Counted from the first letter of the stretch, positions 28,467 through 39,597 are shown. The stretch: DNA of 64,000 nt from Candidatus Thiodiazotropha endolucinida (GCF_001715975.1 NZ_MARB01000005.1:124001-188000), one strand, 5' to 3'. The notes: a model not told the origin generated them from the sequence alone. Numbers and translations: made by a program.

Positions 28467-28848
28467 ACCCGTACTCTTCGATCAATTTTTGCAGTGTCTC
28501 GCCCGCATCCGGGGATTTGTCGATGAATTCAAATCCCGAATCGTAAAAAGCGGAATTGATATCTTTAGCACTCCAACGGCAGATTGCCTTGAATCTCATG
28601 GACCTGAGTTCACCCTCGCCGTCAGGCAGGCGGAGCTCGAGGTGCATCTCTTCACCGGTCTTTACCTGGCTTTCACTGATCAGCATCATGCCCTCGGTAT
28701 TGATATCAACCACATGCCCCATCACACTGTTTTGATCAATCTGCCATACCCGCAGATAGTAGATCAGGTGACGACGCTTGATGGTACGCCGATCCGAGGG
28801 ATGCGGCGTGTTTTCCTGGTTGTGTTGGCTTGGCCTCTTAATATACAT
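28456..28848 (-). CDS. PilZ-domain protein, probable cyclic-di-GMP receptor
   Basis: This small protein of 130 residues is almost entirely one PilZ domain. The two ligand-binding signatures are present: an arginine cluster near RRTIKRR (about residues 19-25) and the (D/N)xSxxG-type element DINTEGM (about 48-54), with Thr in place of Ser. PilZ proteins bind cyclic di-GMP and control motility, pili or exopolysaccharide. AAGG lies nine bases before the ATG. It overlaps the 3' end of the Nudix-ThiE gene tail to tail. Upstream, divergently transcribed, is a hybrid sensor kinase, which may be functionally linked. Confidence 0.85.
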   Translation of the reverse strand: MYIKRPSQHNQENTPHPSDRRTIKRRHLIYYLRVWQIDQNSVMGHVVDINTEGMMLISESQVKTGEEMHLELRLPDGEGELRSMRFKAICRWSAKDINSAFYDSGFEFIDKSPDAGETLQKLIEEYGFTD

Positions 28849-29331
28849 CGCTTTCAGCCTTATATATTACGGGTAATGACGGTTCTGTTATTCCGGACTG
28901 TCAGACAGGTTTTGACCGGATAAGATAGACATCGGCTGATTGTTGCTAGAACTTAGGAGGAGATTGTTCAGGTTACCCGATGTTACTCGTCGCAGCCGGA
29001 TGCGTCATCGGTTCAGATTTTATTAATCCATTAATATCAATTACTTGCGTGATGTAAAAAAAGAGCCTCTTTCTTGCTATCATGTTACACCGATATTAAC
29101 CCCTGTGGTGTAGCGGGGTGGCCCTAGGGTCTGTTAACACCTATCCATTCGGTACTGCCAAAACGGTTCTTTCGTCCGGCAATGCAGAATGAACGAAATC
29201 CAGTAGTCTTATATGTGCGAATGATAATGCCGCCGGGCTGAAAAACAGCCTCAGCCCATCAGCTGTGATTGGATGGGAGTTGACAGGCACCAGCATGGAG
29301 TTGCTTGAGTCTAGAAAGGGATGACACACAT
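28849..29331. other. Divergent intergenic region between PilZ gene and sensor kinase
   Basis: This AT-rich spacer of 483 bases has no convincing gene. It must hold the promoters of the PilZ gene (reverse) and the sensor kinase (forward). A TATCAT -10-like element occurs near 29078, but no matching -35 stands out. One copy of a dispersed CTAG-ended repeat lies at 29124-29140. Confidence 0.5.
29124..29140 (-). repeat. Copy 1 of dispersed CTAG-ended repeat
   Basis: CTAGGGTCTGTTAACAC here is the reverse complement of GTGTTAACAGACCCTAG, which differs by one base from the copy at 46048-46064. The similarity extends weakly about 12 bases beyond. It looks like one end of a small mobile element inserted at CTAG, but no partner end is visible nearby. 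Confidence 0.45.
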
Positions 29332-31431
29332 ATGTTCGCTAAATTTTCCGATCCTGAGCTGTTGTCAAACTCAGAGTACCAACAGGCACTGGTCAGATTA
29401 GCCATCTGGCTGTTCAGTATTCTGTTTATGTGGCTGGGTACTTCCACGGAGTATTACCCGGTTGGTACAAGTCTCTATCTGAGCCTGTATGGTTGCTATT
29501 TTGTTTTCTTCCTGGCAGTGCTGATCAACGTTGGATACAGACATGATTTGCCGTTCAGAAAGGAGATCATGCTGGTGGTTGATGTCAGCGCAACCAGCCT
29601 GGCAATCGTCCTGACATCGGATGCCATCAGCCCTTTCTACCTGATCTATCTGTGGATCTATCTCTCTTATGGGACCAGATATGGTAAACGGCTTCTGCTG
29701 ATGGCGACCCTGCTCAATTTCAGTGCTTACAATCTGGTGCTGATCTATCTGCAATCTTGGCAGAGCCATGGTTTCGATGCCTTCTTTTTCCTGTTGCTAC
29801 TGCTGGTCATTCCGCTCTATCAATACTTTCTTTTGAGGCGGCTCTACCTTGCCAAGCAGGAGGCGGAGTCTGCGAAGAAGGCCCGTGGTGATTTCTTGAC
29901 AACCATGACGCATGAGCTGCGTACACCATTGATCGGTGTTATCGGCATGACCCGCTTGATGCAGGGAACACCCTTGGATATGGAACAGAAAGAGTATCTC
30001 CACTCGATTCAATCATCGGCCGATCTGCTGAAGTCATTGATCAGCGATGTGCTCGATCTATCCAAAATCGACGCCAACAGACTCGAACTGCTGCCTGAAT
30101 GGTTCGATATCCGCAACCTGGTCAGAAGTGTTATCTCAAGCCAGGCAGAGATGGCCCATGATAAGCAAATCGAGCTCCTCTGCCATGTGGATCCAAACGT
30201 GGGACAGGAACTGTTTGGTGACAGGCTACGGATTTCGCAGATTCTGTTTAATCTGCTGGGTAATGCGGTGAAGTTTACCGACAAAGGATACATTCGCGTC
30301 GAATTGGAAAAGGTGGAAGACCCCGGAGTTTTTGCTCAACCCCATATTCTGCTCAAGGTAGAGGATACAGGCATCGGTATTCCACAAGATCGCCAGGAGG
30401 CGGTGTTCGACAGTTTCTGGCAAGCGGATATCGGCAATGCACGCCGTTTTGAGGGAGCGGGATTGGGCACCACTGTGGTACGTGATCTGACCCGGCTGAT
30501 GGGTGGGACGGTGGAAGTGGTCAGCCAGTTGGGCGAGGGGTCCGCCTTCAGTGTCAGGTTGCCACTGCAGATGAGGGATGGTCAGTTGGAAGGGGGGGAG
30601 GCATTTCAGCTAGAGGGTCGCTGCATACTCATCTATGAGGAGGATTCCAAGGCAATGGAGTTGCATAGCGCAGTTGCTCGGGAGCTGTGCATGAAGGTGA
30701 TAACCGCCAACCGTCCAGGTGATTTTCTTGCCAGCCTGGACAACCGTGTTGAGTTATTGATGGTCTGCGATTCACTACACGATACATCCATACAGGAGAT
30801 TTTATATAAGGCTCATGCGGTTGTACCCGCACTGCCTCTTATCGTCGCCGGGTATCGTGGCCGTATGCAGGACATGGGCGTCATCAAAAACCCTGAAAAT
30901 ATCCTGTTCAAACCATTTCTCGCATCAGAGTTTGCCCAGATGGCGATGCGGGCACTGGACATCAGATCGAGCCGGCAACTAAATCTATACCCGGCTGATA
31001 TGGAACCAGTGGATAAGCAAGGTATCAATGTACTGTTAGCCGAGGATAACGCCATTGCGGCAAAAGTGATCTCCACCTTGCTGATTCAACGCGGGCACAG
31101 GGTACGGATAACCAAGGATGGCAGCGAGGCACTGCAAGCGGTTTCGGATGAAGACTATGAGCTGGCCTTTATCGATCTGCGCATGCCCAATATGGATGGA
31201 CTGGAATTTACACGGCGTTATCGAAGCATCGAACCCAAGCATCGTTATATGCCGATCTATGCATTGACTGCAAACAGTGTGCACGAGATGTTTGATCGTT
31301 GCGTTGAAGCGGGTATGGACGGTTTTCTGACCAAACCGGTTGAACCGGAAATGCTGGATGCAATCATCGAACAGTGCAAATTAAATATCAATCGACCCTC
31401 TCCCGGAGAACCGCATCCTGTTCCTACCTAA
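29332..31431 (+). CDS. RpfC-like hybrid sensor histidine kinase with two receiver-type domains
   Basis: A membrane sensor of about 699 residues. The N-terminal region holds five or six membrane helices (about 15-175) resembling the DSF sensor RpfC. HisKA follows with the phospho-acceptor H194 in TMTHELRTPL, then an HATPase domain with NLLGNAVKF and VEDTGIGIP. After it comes a divergent receiver-like domain (about 425-540; YEED instead of the acidic pair, FKPF retained) and a canonical receiver with acceptor D615 in FIDLRMPNMDG. No Hpt domain follows, unlike RpfC, so phosphate must pass to a separate Hpt protein. I prefer ATG 29332 to the upstream TTG 29305. The signal sensed is unknown. Confidence 0.88.
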   Translation: MFAKFSDPELLSNSEYQQALVRLAIWLFSILFMWLGTSTEYYPVGTSLYLSLYGCYFVFFLAVLINVGYRHDLPFRKEIMLVVDVSATSLAIVLTSDAISPFYLIYLWIYLSYGTRYGKRLLLMATLLNFSAYNLVLIYLQSWQSHGFDAFFFLLLLLVIPLYQYFLLRRLYLAKQEAESAKKARGDFLTTMTHELRTPLIGVIGMTRLMQGTPLDMEQKEYLHSIQSSADLLKSLISDVLDLSKIDANRLELLPEWFDIRNLVRSVISSQAEMAHDKQIELLCHVDPNVGQELFGDRLRISQILFNLLGNAVKFTDKGYIRVELEKVEDPGVFAQPHILLKVEDTGIGIPQDRQEAVFDSFWQADIGNARRFEGAGLGTTVVRDLTRLMGGTVEVVSQLGEGSAFSVRLPLQMRDGQLEGGEAFQLEGRCILIYEEDSKAMELHSAVARELCMKVITANRPGDFLASLDNRVELLMVCDSLHDTSIQEILYKAHAVVPALPLIVAGYRGRMQDMGVIKNPENILFKPFLASEFAQMAMRALDIRSSRQLNLYPADMEPVDKQGINVLLAEDNAIAAKVISTLLIQRGHRVRITKDGSEALQAVSDEDYELAFIDLRMPNMDGLEFTRRYRSIEPKHRYMPIYALTANSVHEMFDRCVEAGMDGFLTKPVEPEMLDAIIEQCKLNINRPSPGEPHPVPT

Positions 31432-31443
31432 TTGGCCCGGCGT

Positions 31444-32292
31444 TTACAGTGATAGGGCCTGCCAGATAGCAAGGGTCGGTTTGGCCTGATTCATGGTGTA
31501 GAAGTGCAGTCCCGGTGCTCCCCCTTCCAATAGGCGTTCACATAATCGGATTACGGTCTCGGTACCGTAGCTGCGAATCGCCTCCAGGTCGTCACCGAAT
31601 CCTTCAAGCCGTTTTCTCAGCCAGCGGGGGATCTCCGTGCCACAGGCATCGGAGAAACGGGCCAGTTGGGTGAAATTTGTTATCGGCATTATGCCAGGGA
31701 CTATTGGGATATCGATCTGCAGCTTTTGACAGTTATCGAGAAATCGAAAATAGGCATCGGCATTATAGAAATATTGGGTTATGGCGCTGTCTGCGCCTGC
31801 TTCTATCTTGCGCTTGAAATAAATCAGGTCCTGTTCCGGGCTGCTCGCCTGGGGATGAAACTCGGGATAGGCTGCGACCTCGATATGAAAGAGGCGAGGG
31901 TAGGTCTCCTGGATCAGTTCCACCAGTTGATTGGCATGATTCAGGTCACCTAGCTCACCCAGGCCTGTGCCCGAGGGCAGATCGCCTCGCAGCGCAACCA
32001 GACGACGAATGCCTATCGACTTGTAGTGTTCGAGAATCTCTAGAATTTCATCCCGATTGGCACCGATACAGGAGAGATGGGGAGCGGTGGTAATCTGTTC
32101 ATCCATCAACCACTCTACAGTATCGAATGTCCGCTGCCGAGTGGATCCGCCGGCACCGTAGGTGACGGAAAAGTAGGCTGGCTGCTTGGTGTTCAGCTCA
32201 GCTACATTCTGTTTGAGGTTTTCCAAACCCTTTTCCGTCTTTGGCGGGAAGAGTTCAAAGCTGAAGTTTCGTTGTTGATGTTCTGTATGCAT
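31444..32292 (-). CDS. metF: 5,10-methylenetetrahydrofolate reductase MetF
   Basis: This FAD-dependent TIM-barrel enzyme of 282 residues supplies 5-methyl-THF for methionine synthesis. The N-terminus FELFPPKTEKGLENL and the segments VTYGAGGSTRQRT, HLSCIGANRDEI and ALRGDLPSGTG form the flavin and folate sites. It lies downstream of ahcY on the same strand with a 161-base gap that contains a hairpin, so the two may share the riboswitch-controlled transcript. It is convergent with the sensor kinase, 12 bases apart. Confidence 0.95.
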   Translation of the reverse strand: MHTEHQQRNFSFELFPPKTEKGLENLKQNVAELNTKQPAYFSVTYGAGGSTRQRTFDTVEWLMDEQITTAPHLSCIGANRDEILEILEHYKSIGIRRLVALRGDLPSGTGLGELGDLNHANQLVELIQETYPRLFHIEVAAYPEFHPQASSPEQDLIYFKRKIEAGADSAITQYFYNADAYFRFLDNCQKLQIDIPIVPGIMPITNFTQLARFSDACGTEIPRWLRKRLEGFGDDLEAIRSYGTETVIRLCERLLEGGAPGLHFYTMNQAKPTLAIWQALSL

Positions 32293-32393
32293 AGCTGGGT
32301 CTATTTAGCACTGAATTCTAATTTGGCCTCTGTCGCTGGAAAGGCTCACCAGGATGGCAGAGCCACGCCCTGATGCGTTATCAGTGACCGGCA

Positions 32394-32411
32394 TGGCGGG
32401 GCTGCCCGCCA
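32394..32411 (-). other. Intercistronic hairpin between ahcY and metF
   Basis: TGGCGGG-4-CCCGCCA is a perfect 7-bp GC-rich stem with a 4-base loop. No T run follows on either strand. It could act as a processing or stability element, or partially uncouple metF from ahcY. Confidence 0.4.
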
Positions 32412-32453
32412 GATTGGCAAGCGGATCAGTCGATTCCGGTTCAACTGCACCTG

Positions 32454-33896
32454 TCAGTAGCGGTAGTGATCGGGTTTGTACGGTCCTTCGACAGGCACAC
32501 CGATATAGTCAGCCTGTTCCGGGGTAAGGGTCGTCAAATGGGCGCCGATCTTTTCCAGGTGTAGCCGGGCTACCTCTTCATCCAGTTTTTTGGGCAGTAC
32601 ATAGACCTCGTTTTTGTAGTTTTCCGAATGGGTGAAAAACTCAATTTGCGCCAATACCTGATTGGAAAAAGAGTTGGACATGACAAAACTTGGATGCCCC
32701 GTGGCACACCCCAGATTGACCAATCTGCCCTCGGCGAGCAGGATAATGCGCTTGCCGTCCGGGAAGATGACATGGTGCACCTGAGGTTTGATCTCTTCCC
32801 AGGCATAGTGGCGGATGCCGGCAATATCTATCTCATTGTCGAAGTGTCCGATGTTGCACACGATCGCCTGGTCCTTCATCGCCGCCATGTGATCGTGGGT
32901 GATGATCTTGAAGTTGCCGGTGGTGGTGACAAAGATATCACCCTGGGGCGCCGCCTCTTCCATGGTGATCACGCGATAGCCTTCCATCGCTGCCTGGAGT
33001 GCGCAGATGGGATCGATTTCCGTGATCCATACTGTAGCTCCCAGCCCGCGCAATGACTGTGCGCAACCCTTGCCCACATCGCCGTAACCGGCGACCACGG
33101 CTATTTTTCCGGCAATCATCACGTCGGTGGCGCGTTTGATGCCATCGACCAGGGACTCACGACAGCCGTAGAGATTGTCGAACTTCGATTTGGTGACCGA
33201 GTCGTTAACGTTCATGGCCGGGAAGAGCAGCGTGCCCTGTTCCATCATCTGATAGAGCCGATGGACACCTGTTGTGGTCTCCTCGGTGACCCCCTTAATC
33301 GATTCCGCCATACGGTGATAGCGTTTGGGATCCTCTTCGAGACTGCGTTTCAATACGCCCAGGATTACACGCCACTCCTCGGGGTCGTCATCCTGAGGTT
33401 CGGGAACCGCACCTGAATCGGCGAATTCAACCCCTTTATGGACCAGCAGGGTTGCGTCACCGCCATCGTCGAGAATCATGTTCGGGGCACCACCGTCCGG
33501 CCAATTGAGGACCTGCTCGGTGCACCACCAATACTCTTCCAATGTCTCTCCCTTCCAGGCATATACAGGAATCCCTTCTGCGGCAATCGCCGCTGCAGCA
33601 TGATCCTGGGTAGAGAAGATGTTACAGGAGCACCAGCGAACCTGGGCGCCAAGGGTGACCAGTGTCTCAATCAGCACCGCGGTCTGAATCGTCATATGCA
33701 GGGAACCGGTGATGCGGGCCCCCTTGAGCGGCTGTTGAACAGCATATTTCTCCCTGATCGCCATCAAACCGGGCATCTCGGTTTCAGCGATGGCAATTTC
33801 ACGACGTCCGTAGTCGGCCAGTGATATGTCGGCAATCTTGTAGTCGGTGAACTGATTTGACGAATCGGTAACTTTGTAGTTGGTCAACTCACTCAT
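32454..33896 (-). CDS. ahcY: S-adenosylhomocysteine hydrolase AhcY
   Basis: This NAD-dependent enzyme of 480 residues splits S-adenosylhomocysteine into adenosine and homocysteine, removing the inhibitor left by SAM-dependent methylation. The NAD-binding loop [18 protein letters not shown], the [15 protein letters not shown] block and the C-terminal KPDHYRY are typical. The length includes the insertion found in many proteobacterial enzymes. I start at the ATG at 33896 (MSELTNYKV), nine bases after AGGAG. The open frame reaches 33974, but that would run through the SAH riboswitch. Regulation by that riboswitch is strongly indicated. Confidence 0.95.
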   Translation of the reverse strand: MSELTNYKVTDSSNQFTDYKIADISLADYGRREIAIAETEMPGLMAIREKYAVQQPLKGARITGSLHMTIQTAVLIETLVTLGAQVRWCSCNIFSTQDHAAAAIAAEGIPVYAWKGETLEEYWWCTEQVLNWPDGGAPNMILDDGGDATLLVHKGVEFADSGAVPEPQDDDPEEWRVILGVLKRSLEEDPKRYHRMAESIKGVTEETTTGVHRLYQMMEQGTLLFPAMNVNDSVTKSKFDNLYGCRESLVDGIKRATDVMIAGKIAVVAGYGDVGKGCAQSLRGLGATVWITEIDPICALQAAMEGYRVITMEEAAPQGDIFVTTTGNFKIITHDHMAAMKDQAIVCNIGHFDNEIDIAGIRHYAWEEIKPQVHHVIFPDGKRIILLAEGRLVNLGCATGHPSFVMSNSFSNQVLAQIEFFTHSENYKNEVYVLPKKLDEEVARLHLEKIGAHLTTLTPEQADYIGVPVEGPYKPDHYRY

Positions 33897-33953
33897 GGTA
33901 GTCATCTCCTGATTATCGTGAGTGAGCGCGGTTGATTGCATCAAGCCTCCCTT

Positions 33954-33993
33954 CCGAGCCTGGCGGATGTTCACCCGTTGCAGCGCTCCTCGG
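33954..33993 (-). promoter_or_regulatory. SAH riboswitch upstream of ahcY
   Basis: On the reverse strand the leader reads CCGAGGAGCGCTGCAACGGG, then GTGAACATCCGC, then CAGGCTCGG. CCGAG and CTCGG close the P1 stem. GAGGAGCGCTGCAACGGG and the CAGGCTCGG end match the conserved core of the S-adenosylhomocysteine riboswitch, a class known to turn on ahcY when SAH accumulates. It lies about 58 bases upstream of the ahcY ATG. The limits given are those of the core; flanking bases may take part. Confidence 0.9.
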
Positions 33994-34003
33994 TCAGGAT
34001 GTC

Positions 34004-34133
34004 TAATTATGAATTATGAATCTTGAATTGTGAATTGTTGAGGGTGCTCCGCACGGGTTTGTATCGCCAAGAGACTCCAGGAATTAAAGGAGACGCGAGT
34101 GTGGCGAGCACATCAATTCATAATTGATAATTC
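34004..34133. repeat. AT-rich inverted repeat between metK and the riboswitch
   Basis: The arm 34004-34021 (built from the word ATGAATT) pairs with 34116-34133 at 16 of 18 positions, enclosing about 94 bases that are less AT-rich. The words ATGAATT and TTGAATT recur in each arm. It resembles a small non-autonomous element or a decayed insertion. It lies between the metK stop and the ahcY leader, so it may contain or displace the ahcY promoter. Confidence 0.5.
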
Positions 34134-34146
34134 AGAATTACTAAAC

Positions 34147-35331
34147 TTAAATTCCGGCATCCTCCCGCAACTGCTCTGCTTTGTCCGTGAGCTCCCAGGT
34201 GAATCCCTCGTCTTCTCGGCCGAAATGTCCGTAGGCGGCGGTCTTTCTGTACTGGATACGGTCACTGTTCAGGAGATCCAGCATTTTCAGGATGCCGTAG
34301 GGTCGCAAATCAAAGTTCCGGCGCACCAGTTCCGCGATCTTCTCATCGGCAATTTTGCCGGTGCCGAAGGTCTCGATCATGATTGAGGTGGGTTCAGCCA
34401 CGCCGATGGCATAGGAGATCTGGATTTCACAGCGGTCCGCCAGGCCGGCGGCAACAACGTTTTTCGCCACATAGCGGCCGGCATAGGCGGCTGAACGATC
34501 AACCTTGGATGGATCCTTACCCGAAAAAGCGCCTCCGCCATGACGTGCAGAGCCACCATAGGTATCTACAATGATTTTACGTCCGGTAAGACCGCAGTCA
34601 CCCACCGGACCACCGATGACAAAGCTGCCGGTCGGGTTGATATGGATCTTCTCCTGGGGGCATTGATCCAGCCACTCCTTGGGCAGAACCGGTTGGATGA
34701 TATTCTCCATCACAGCTTCGCGCAGATGGGCGTTATCGATATCGGGGTCGTGCTGGGTCGACAGTACCACGGCACCGATACCGCTGACCTTGCCGTCCTC
34801 ATAACGCAGCGTGACCTGGCTTTTGGCATCCGGGCGCAGCCACGGCAGGATTCCTGCCTTGCGTATTTCCGATTGCCTTTGAACCAGCCGATGGGCATAG
34901 GTGATCGGTGCCGGCATCAGCACATCAGTCTCATTGGTGGCGTAGCCGAACATCATCCCCTGGTCGCCGGCACCCTGTTCTTCAGGGCTGGTTCGATCGA
35001 CACCCTGCGCAATATCGCCGGACTGTTTGCCGATCAGGGACATTACCGCGCAGGTGGAACCGTCGAAACCTACGTCGGAGCTGGTGTAACCGATATTACA
35101 CACCACCTCTCTGACCAGGTCGTCAAGATCAATCCATGCCTCGGTGGTGATCTCGCCGGCAACGATGACGGCGCCGGTCTTGATCAGCGTTTCACATGCC
35201 ACCCGCGCCCTGTCCGGGTTGGGGTCGGTTTGTAATATAGCATCCAGCATGGCATCCGAGATTTGGTCGGCGACTTTATCTGGGTGACCCTCTGAAACTG
35301 ACTCGGATGTAAAAATAAAATCTCTTGCCAT
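34147..35331 (-). CDS. metK: S-adenosylmethionine synthetase MetK
   Basis: This enzyme of 394 residues makes SAM from methionine and [23 protein letters not shown] (methionine/ATP site), the glycine-rich [17 protein letters not shown] phosphate loop and the C-terminal [14 protein letters not shown] are the family blocks. The start is ATG 35331, with AAGGA about six bases upstream. A TTG directly before it could extend the frame by one codon. ahcY and metF follow on the same strand, so the locus covers SAM synthesis and methyl-cycle recycling. No SAM riboswitch is seen upstream of metK. Confidence 0.96.
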   Translation of the reverse strand: MARDFIFTSESVSEGHPDKVADQISDAMLDAILQTDPNPDRARVACETLIKTGAVIVAGEITTEAWIDLDDLVREVVCNIGYTSSDVGFDGSTCAVMSLIGKQSGDIAQGVDRTSPEEQGAGDQGMMFGYATNETDVLMPAPITYAHRLVQRQSEIRKAGILPWLRPDAKSQVTLRYEDGKVSGIGAVVLSTQHDPDIDNAHLREAVMENIIQPVLPKEWLDQCPQEKIHINPTGSFVIGGPVGDCGLTGRKIIVDTYGGSARHGGGAFSGKDPSKVDRSAAYAGRYVAKNVVAAGLADRCEIQISYAIGVAEPTSIMIETFGTGKIADEKIAELVRRNFDLRPYGILKMLDLLNSDRIQYRKTAAYGHFGREDEGFTWELTDKAEQLREDAGI

Positions 35332-35511
35332 CAAAATTCCTTAGACTTCAACAAGTGTATGTGAGGAGTTTTTCCAGTATCACATGATGCCGGATCTCGA
35401 GCTGTGAACAGATTGTGTCAGCTACAGGAGAAATCGGGATTTTACACGTCAGCCTGCTTTTTGCATAATGCCCCACCCCACAATCAATTCATAGTATTAA
35501 AGGGATCAATG

Positions 35512-36078
35512 ATGGTTTCCTTACAAACCCCAATATGCGACTTTGGCGCACCCGCCCCGGATTTTAATTTACCGGGTGTCGACGGCCGGGATTGGTCCCT
35601 GCAGCAGTGTGCCGGTGAGCATGGTTTACTGGTGATGTTCATCTGTAATCACTGCCCGTATGTCAAGGCTGTGCAGCGTCGGATTGTTCGGGATACCAAA
35701 GAGTTATCTCAACTTGGCATCAATTCTGTGGCAATCATGTCGAACGATCCTGCCGAATATGCAGAGGACTCATTCGACAATATGCAACGGGTTGCCGAGC
35801 AAATGGGTTATCCCTTTCCCTATCTGTTTGATGAGACCCAGGCCGTCGCCAAGGCCTATGGCGCCATCTGTACCCCCGATTTCTTTGGCTACAATGCGGC
35901 GCTGGAGCTGCAGTATCGTGGCCGTCTGGATGAGAGTCGCAAAGAGACAGCTCCCTCAGATGTGCGGCGGGATCTCTATGAAGCCATGAAATTGGTGGCT
36001 GAGACGGGCCATGGACCGCAGGAGCAAATACCCAGCATGGGGTGCTCAATCAAGTGGAGAGAAGGGCCAACTACTTGA
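35512..36078 (+). CDS. Thioredoxin-fold protein with CNHCPYV motif
   Basis: About 188 residues in a thioredoxin/peroxiredoxin (AhpC-TSA or TlpA-like) fold. The N-terminus has PAPDFNLPGVDGRDWSL, and the redox motif is CNHCPYVKAVQRR. The cis-proline region CTPDFFGYN follows. Proteins of this group are common in bacteria but their substrate is unknown. There is no signal peptide from the chosen start, so it is probably cytoplasmic. The start is ATG 35509 or 35512, with AAAGGG upstream; the frame is open to 35404 without a good site. It is divergent from metK. Confidence 0.85.
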   Translation: MVSLQTPICDFGAPAPDFNLPGVDGRDWSLQQCAGEHGLLVMFICNHCPYVKAVQRRIVRDTKELSQLGINSVAIMSNDPAEYAEDSFDNMQRVAEQMGYPFPYLFDETQAVAKAYGAICTPDFFGYNAALELQYRGRLDESRKETAPSDVRRDLYEAMKLVAETGHGPQEQIPSMGCSIKWREGPTT

Positions 36079-36362
36079 AACTGCATTGTTTATTAGGATA
36101 TTAGGGTTTATTCATCAAGCCAGCTTATTGCCCCGTAAAGTCAGCTGCTTTGCCCATGTCGGGGGCTTGGGTCAGAATAGCTGACCTTTTGCCTTCCCGG
36201 ACTTCGGTTGCGCAATAGGGATCAACATCCCGGTACGCTGTGAAATATCAATGCGAACGGATGTGAAAAGGGGTTTATTGATAACGAATTCAGTGGCTTG
36301 CCACACAGTTACTTTTGTCCGACAGATACAGACTACTAACTTTTTCTAATCAGGAGGGGTCA

Positions 36363-38351
36363 ATGTCCTCACGAAGAGAACTCGCCAATGCCATACGTGC
36401 CCTGAGTATGGATGCCGTACAGAAAGCCAATTCAGGTCATCCTGGTGCGCCCATGGGTATGGCCGATATCGCAGAGGTGCTGTGGAATAACCACATGAAG
36501 CACAATCCGGCCAATCCGGAGTGGGCGGATCGCGACCGCTTTGTTCTCTCCAACGGTCATGGTTCAATGCTCATCTACTCACTTCTTCACCTGACCGGTT
36601 ACGAATTGAGTATTGATGACCTGAAGAGTTTCCGCCAGCTGCACTCCAAGACCCCGGGTCACCCGGAGTACGGTTATGCACCGGGTGTTGAGACAACCAC
36701 CGGACCACTGGGGCAGGGTATCACCAACGCGATCGGTATGGCGTTGGCTGAAAAGACCCTTGCGGCACAATTCAACAAGCCAGGTCATGAGATCGTTGAC
36801 CACAACACCTATGCATTTCTTGGTGACGGCTGCATGATGGAAGGCATATCCCATGAAGCCTGTTCGCTGGCGGGTACCCTGGGTCTGGGCAAGCTGATCG
36901 CTTTCTGGGATGACAACGGTATCAGTATCGATGGTGAGACCGAAGGCTGGTTTACCGATGACACACCTGGCCGGTTCGAAGCTTATGGCTGGCATGTGAT
37001 ACGTGATGTGGACGGTCATGATGCGGCTGCCGTGGATCAGGCGATCGAGGCAGCCAAGTCGATGAGCGACAAGCCATCATTGATCTGCTGCAAGACCACC
37101 ATCGGTTTCGGTTCACCCAACCTGGCGGGTAGTCACGACTGCCACGGTGCTCCTCTGGGCGATGATGAAATCGCCGCCACCCGGGAGCAGCTGGGTTGGT
37201 CCCACGAGCCTTTTGTCGTACCTGATGAAATATATGCGGGCTGGGATGCGAAAGACGCAGGCACCAGTGCCGAAAACGCTTGGAATGACAAGTTTGCGGC
37301 GTACGCAGAGGCCAACCCGGAGCTCGCGGCAGAGTTCAAGCGGCGTATGGCCGGTGATCTGCCTGCAAACTGGGATGAGGAGGCCGCTAAATTCATCGCC
37401 GAGGTCAACGCCAAGGCAGAGTCGCCGGCAACCCGTAAGGCATCGCAAAACGCACTCAACGGTTATGGTCCCCTGTTGCCTGAATTTATGGGTGGGTCTG
37501 CCGACCTGACCCCCTCGAATCTGACCGCCTGGTCCGGATCGAGCTCGATCACCGATGGCAACGCCGACGGTAACTATCTCTCATACGGCGTGCGTGAGTT
37601 CGGCATGTCCGCAATCATGAATGGTGTCGCACTGCACGGGGGATTCATCCCCTATGGCGGCACTTTCCTGATGTTCTCCGAATATGCCCGTAACGCATTA
37701 CGCATGGCGGCATTGATGAAATTACGTTCGATCTTCGTCTATACCCACGATTCCATCGGTCTGGGCGAGGACGGCCCCACCCATCAGCCTATCGAGCAGA
37801 TTCCAACCCTGCGAATGATTCCGAACATGGATGTATGGCGTCCCTGCGATGGGGTCGAAACGGCCGTCGCCTGGAAGGCCGCCGTTGAAAAGAATGACGG
37901 ACCTTCCTCACTGATCTTTTCCCGCCAGGGGCTGGCACATCAGGAACGTAGCGACGAACAGATTGCAAACATCGCAAAGGGTGGTTACGTAGTCCGTGAT
38001 TGCGAAGGCACCCCCGATGCCATTGTCATAGCAACCGGTTCCGAAGTGGGCATCGCCATTCAGGCCGCTGCCGATTCAGGCAAGAATGTGCGTGTGGTCT
38101 CCATGCCGAATACCAAAGTGTTTGATGAACAGGACGCTGCCTACAAAGAGTCGGTATTACCCTTGAATGTGACCGCACGTGTGGCTGTGGAAGCTGCAGT
38201 CACCGATGGCTGGTATAAATACGTCGGCCTCAACGGCAAGGTGATAGGTATCAACCGGTTTGGTGAATCGGCACCGGCTGGAGAACTGTTCAAAGCGTTT
38301 GGCTTCACCGCTGAAAAAGTGGCTGCTGCCATCAACGAGGTTTCTGCCTGA
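36363..38351 (+). CDS. tkt: Transketolase
   Basis: This thiamine-diphosphate enzyme of 662 residues moves two-carbon units between sugar phosphates in the pentose phosphate and Calvin cycles. [18 protein letters not shown], the cofactor motif [13 protein letters not shown] and the C-terminal catalytic [13 protein letters not shown] region are intact. I take ATG 36363, preceded by CAGGAGGGG; the frame is open back to 36315 but without a ribosome site. It is the first gene of a tkt-gap-pgk-pyk-fba row. This gene order is known from autotrophs and heterotrophs alike, so it does not by itself prove carbon fixation. Confidence 0.96.
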   Translation: MSSRRELANAIRALSMDAVQKANSGHPGAPMGMADIAEVLWNNHMKHNPANPEWADRDRFVLSNGHGSMLIYSLLHLTGYELSIDDLKSFRQLHSKTPGHPEYGYAPGVETTTGPLGQGITNAIGMALAEKTLAAQFNKPGHEIVDHNTYAFLGDGCMMEGISHEACSLAGTLGLGKLIAFWDDNGISIDGETEGWFTDDTPGRFEAYGWHVIRDVDGHDAAAVDQAIEAAKSMSDKPSLICCKTTIGFGSPNLAGSHDCHGAPLGDDEIAATREQLGWSHEPFVVPDEIYAGWDAKDAGTSAENAWNDKFAAYAEANPELAAEFKRRMAGDLPANWDEEAAKFIAEVNAKAESPATRKASQNALNGYGPLLPEFMGGSADLTPSNLTAWSGSSSITDGNADGNYLSYGVREFGMSAIMNGVALHGGFIPYGGTFLMFSEYARNALRMAALMKLRSIFVYTHDSIGLGEDGPTHQPIEQIPTLRMIPNMDVWRPCDGVETAVAWKAAVEKNDGPSSLIFSRQGLAHQERSDEQIANIAKGGYVVRDCEGTPDAIVIATGSEVGIAIQAAADSGKNVRVVSMPNTKVFDEQDAAYKESVLPLNVTARVAVEAAVTDGWYKYVGLNGKVIGINRFGESAPAGELFKAFGFTAEKVAAAINEVSA

Positions 38352-38361
38352 TAACAAACGA

Positions 38362-38382
38362 ACGGGTGCCGTGGGCACCCGT
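38362..38382 (+). other. Hairpin between tkt and gap
   Basis: ACGGGTGCC-GTG-GGCACCCGT is a perfect 9-bp stem with a 3-base loop, 11 bases after tkt. No U tract follows, so full termination is unlikely. It probably protects the upstream mRNA end or slows transcription. Confidence 0.55.
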
Positions 38383-38402
38383 GAGTGAACGATTCAATTT
38401 AG

Positions 38403-39437
<1,035 letters not shown>

Positions 39438-39450
39438 TAAGACTGCTCAA

Positions 39451-39477
39451 CATGGGACGGTTAAACACCGTCCCATG
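39451..39477 (+). other. Hairpin between gap and pgk
   Basis: CATGGGACGG-TTAAACA-CCGTCCCATG is a perfect 10-bp stem with a 7-base loop, 13 bases after gap. It lacks a following U tract. A second, weaker inverted repeat (GAATTTTGA at 39490-39498 with TCAAAATTC at 39554-39562) fills the rest of the gap before pgk. Confidence 0.6.
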
Positions 39478-39597
39478 ATGCAGTGCGGAGAATTTTGAAA
39501 TATGAATTTACCGGCTTTCAATGCATCGACTGACGATGTCATGAGTTCATAACTCAAAATTCACACTGAAAAATTAGAATCGACCTAGGAGTTCCTA

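Noticed and set aside
28411-28923. Forward frame of 170 residues
   Set aside because: Covers the PilZ gene on the opposite strand; the PilZ signatures support the reverse frame.
34540-35235. Forward frame of 231 residues
   Set aside because: Antisense to metK, which is complete and conserved.
35335-35511. A SAM riboswitch upstream of metK
   Set aside because: No SAM-I or SAM-II type core or matching stems can be found on the metK strand.
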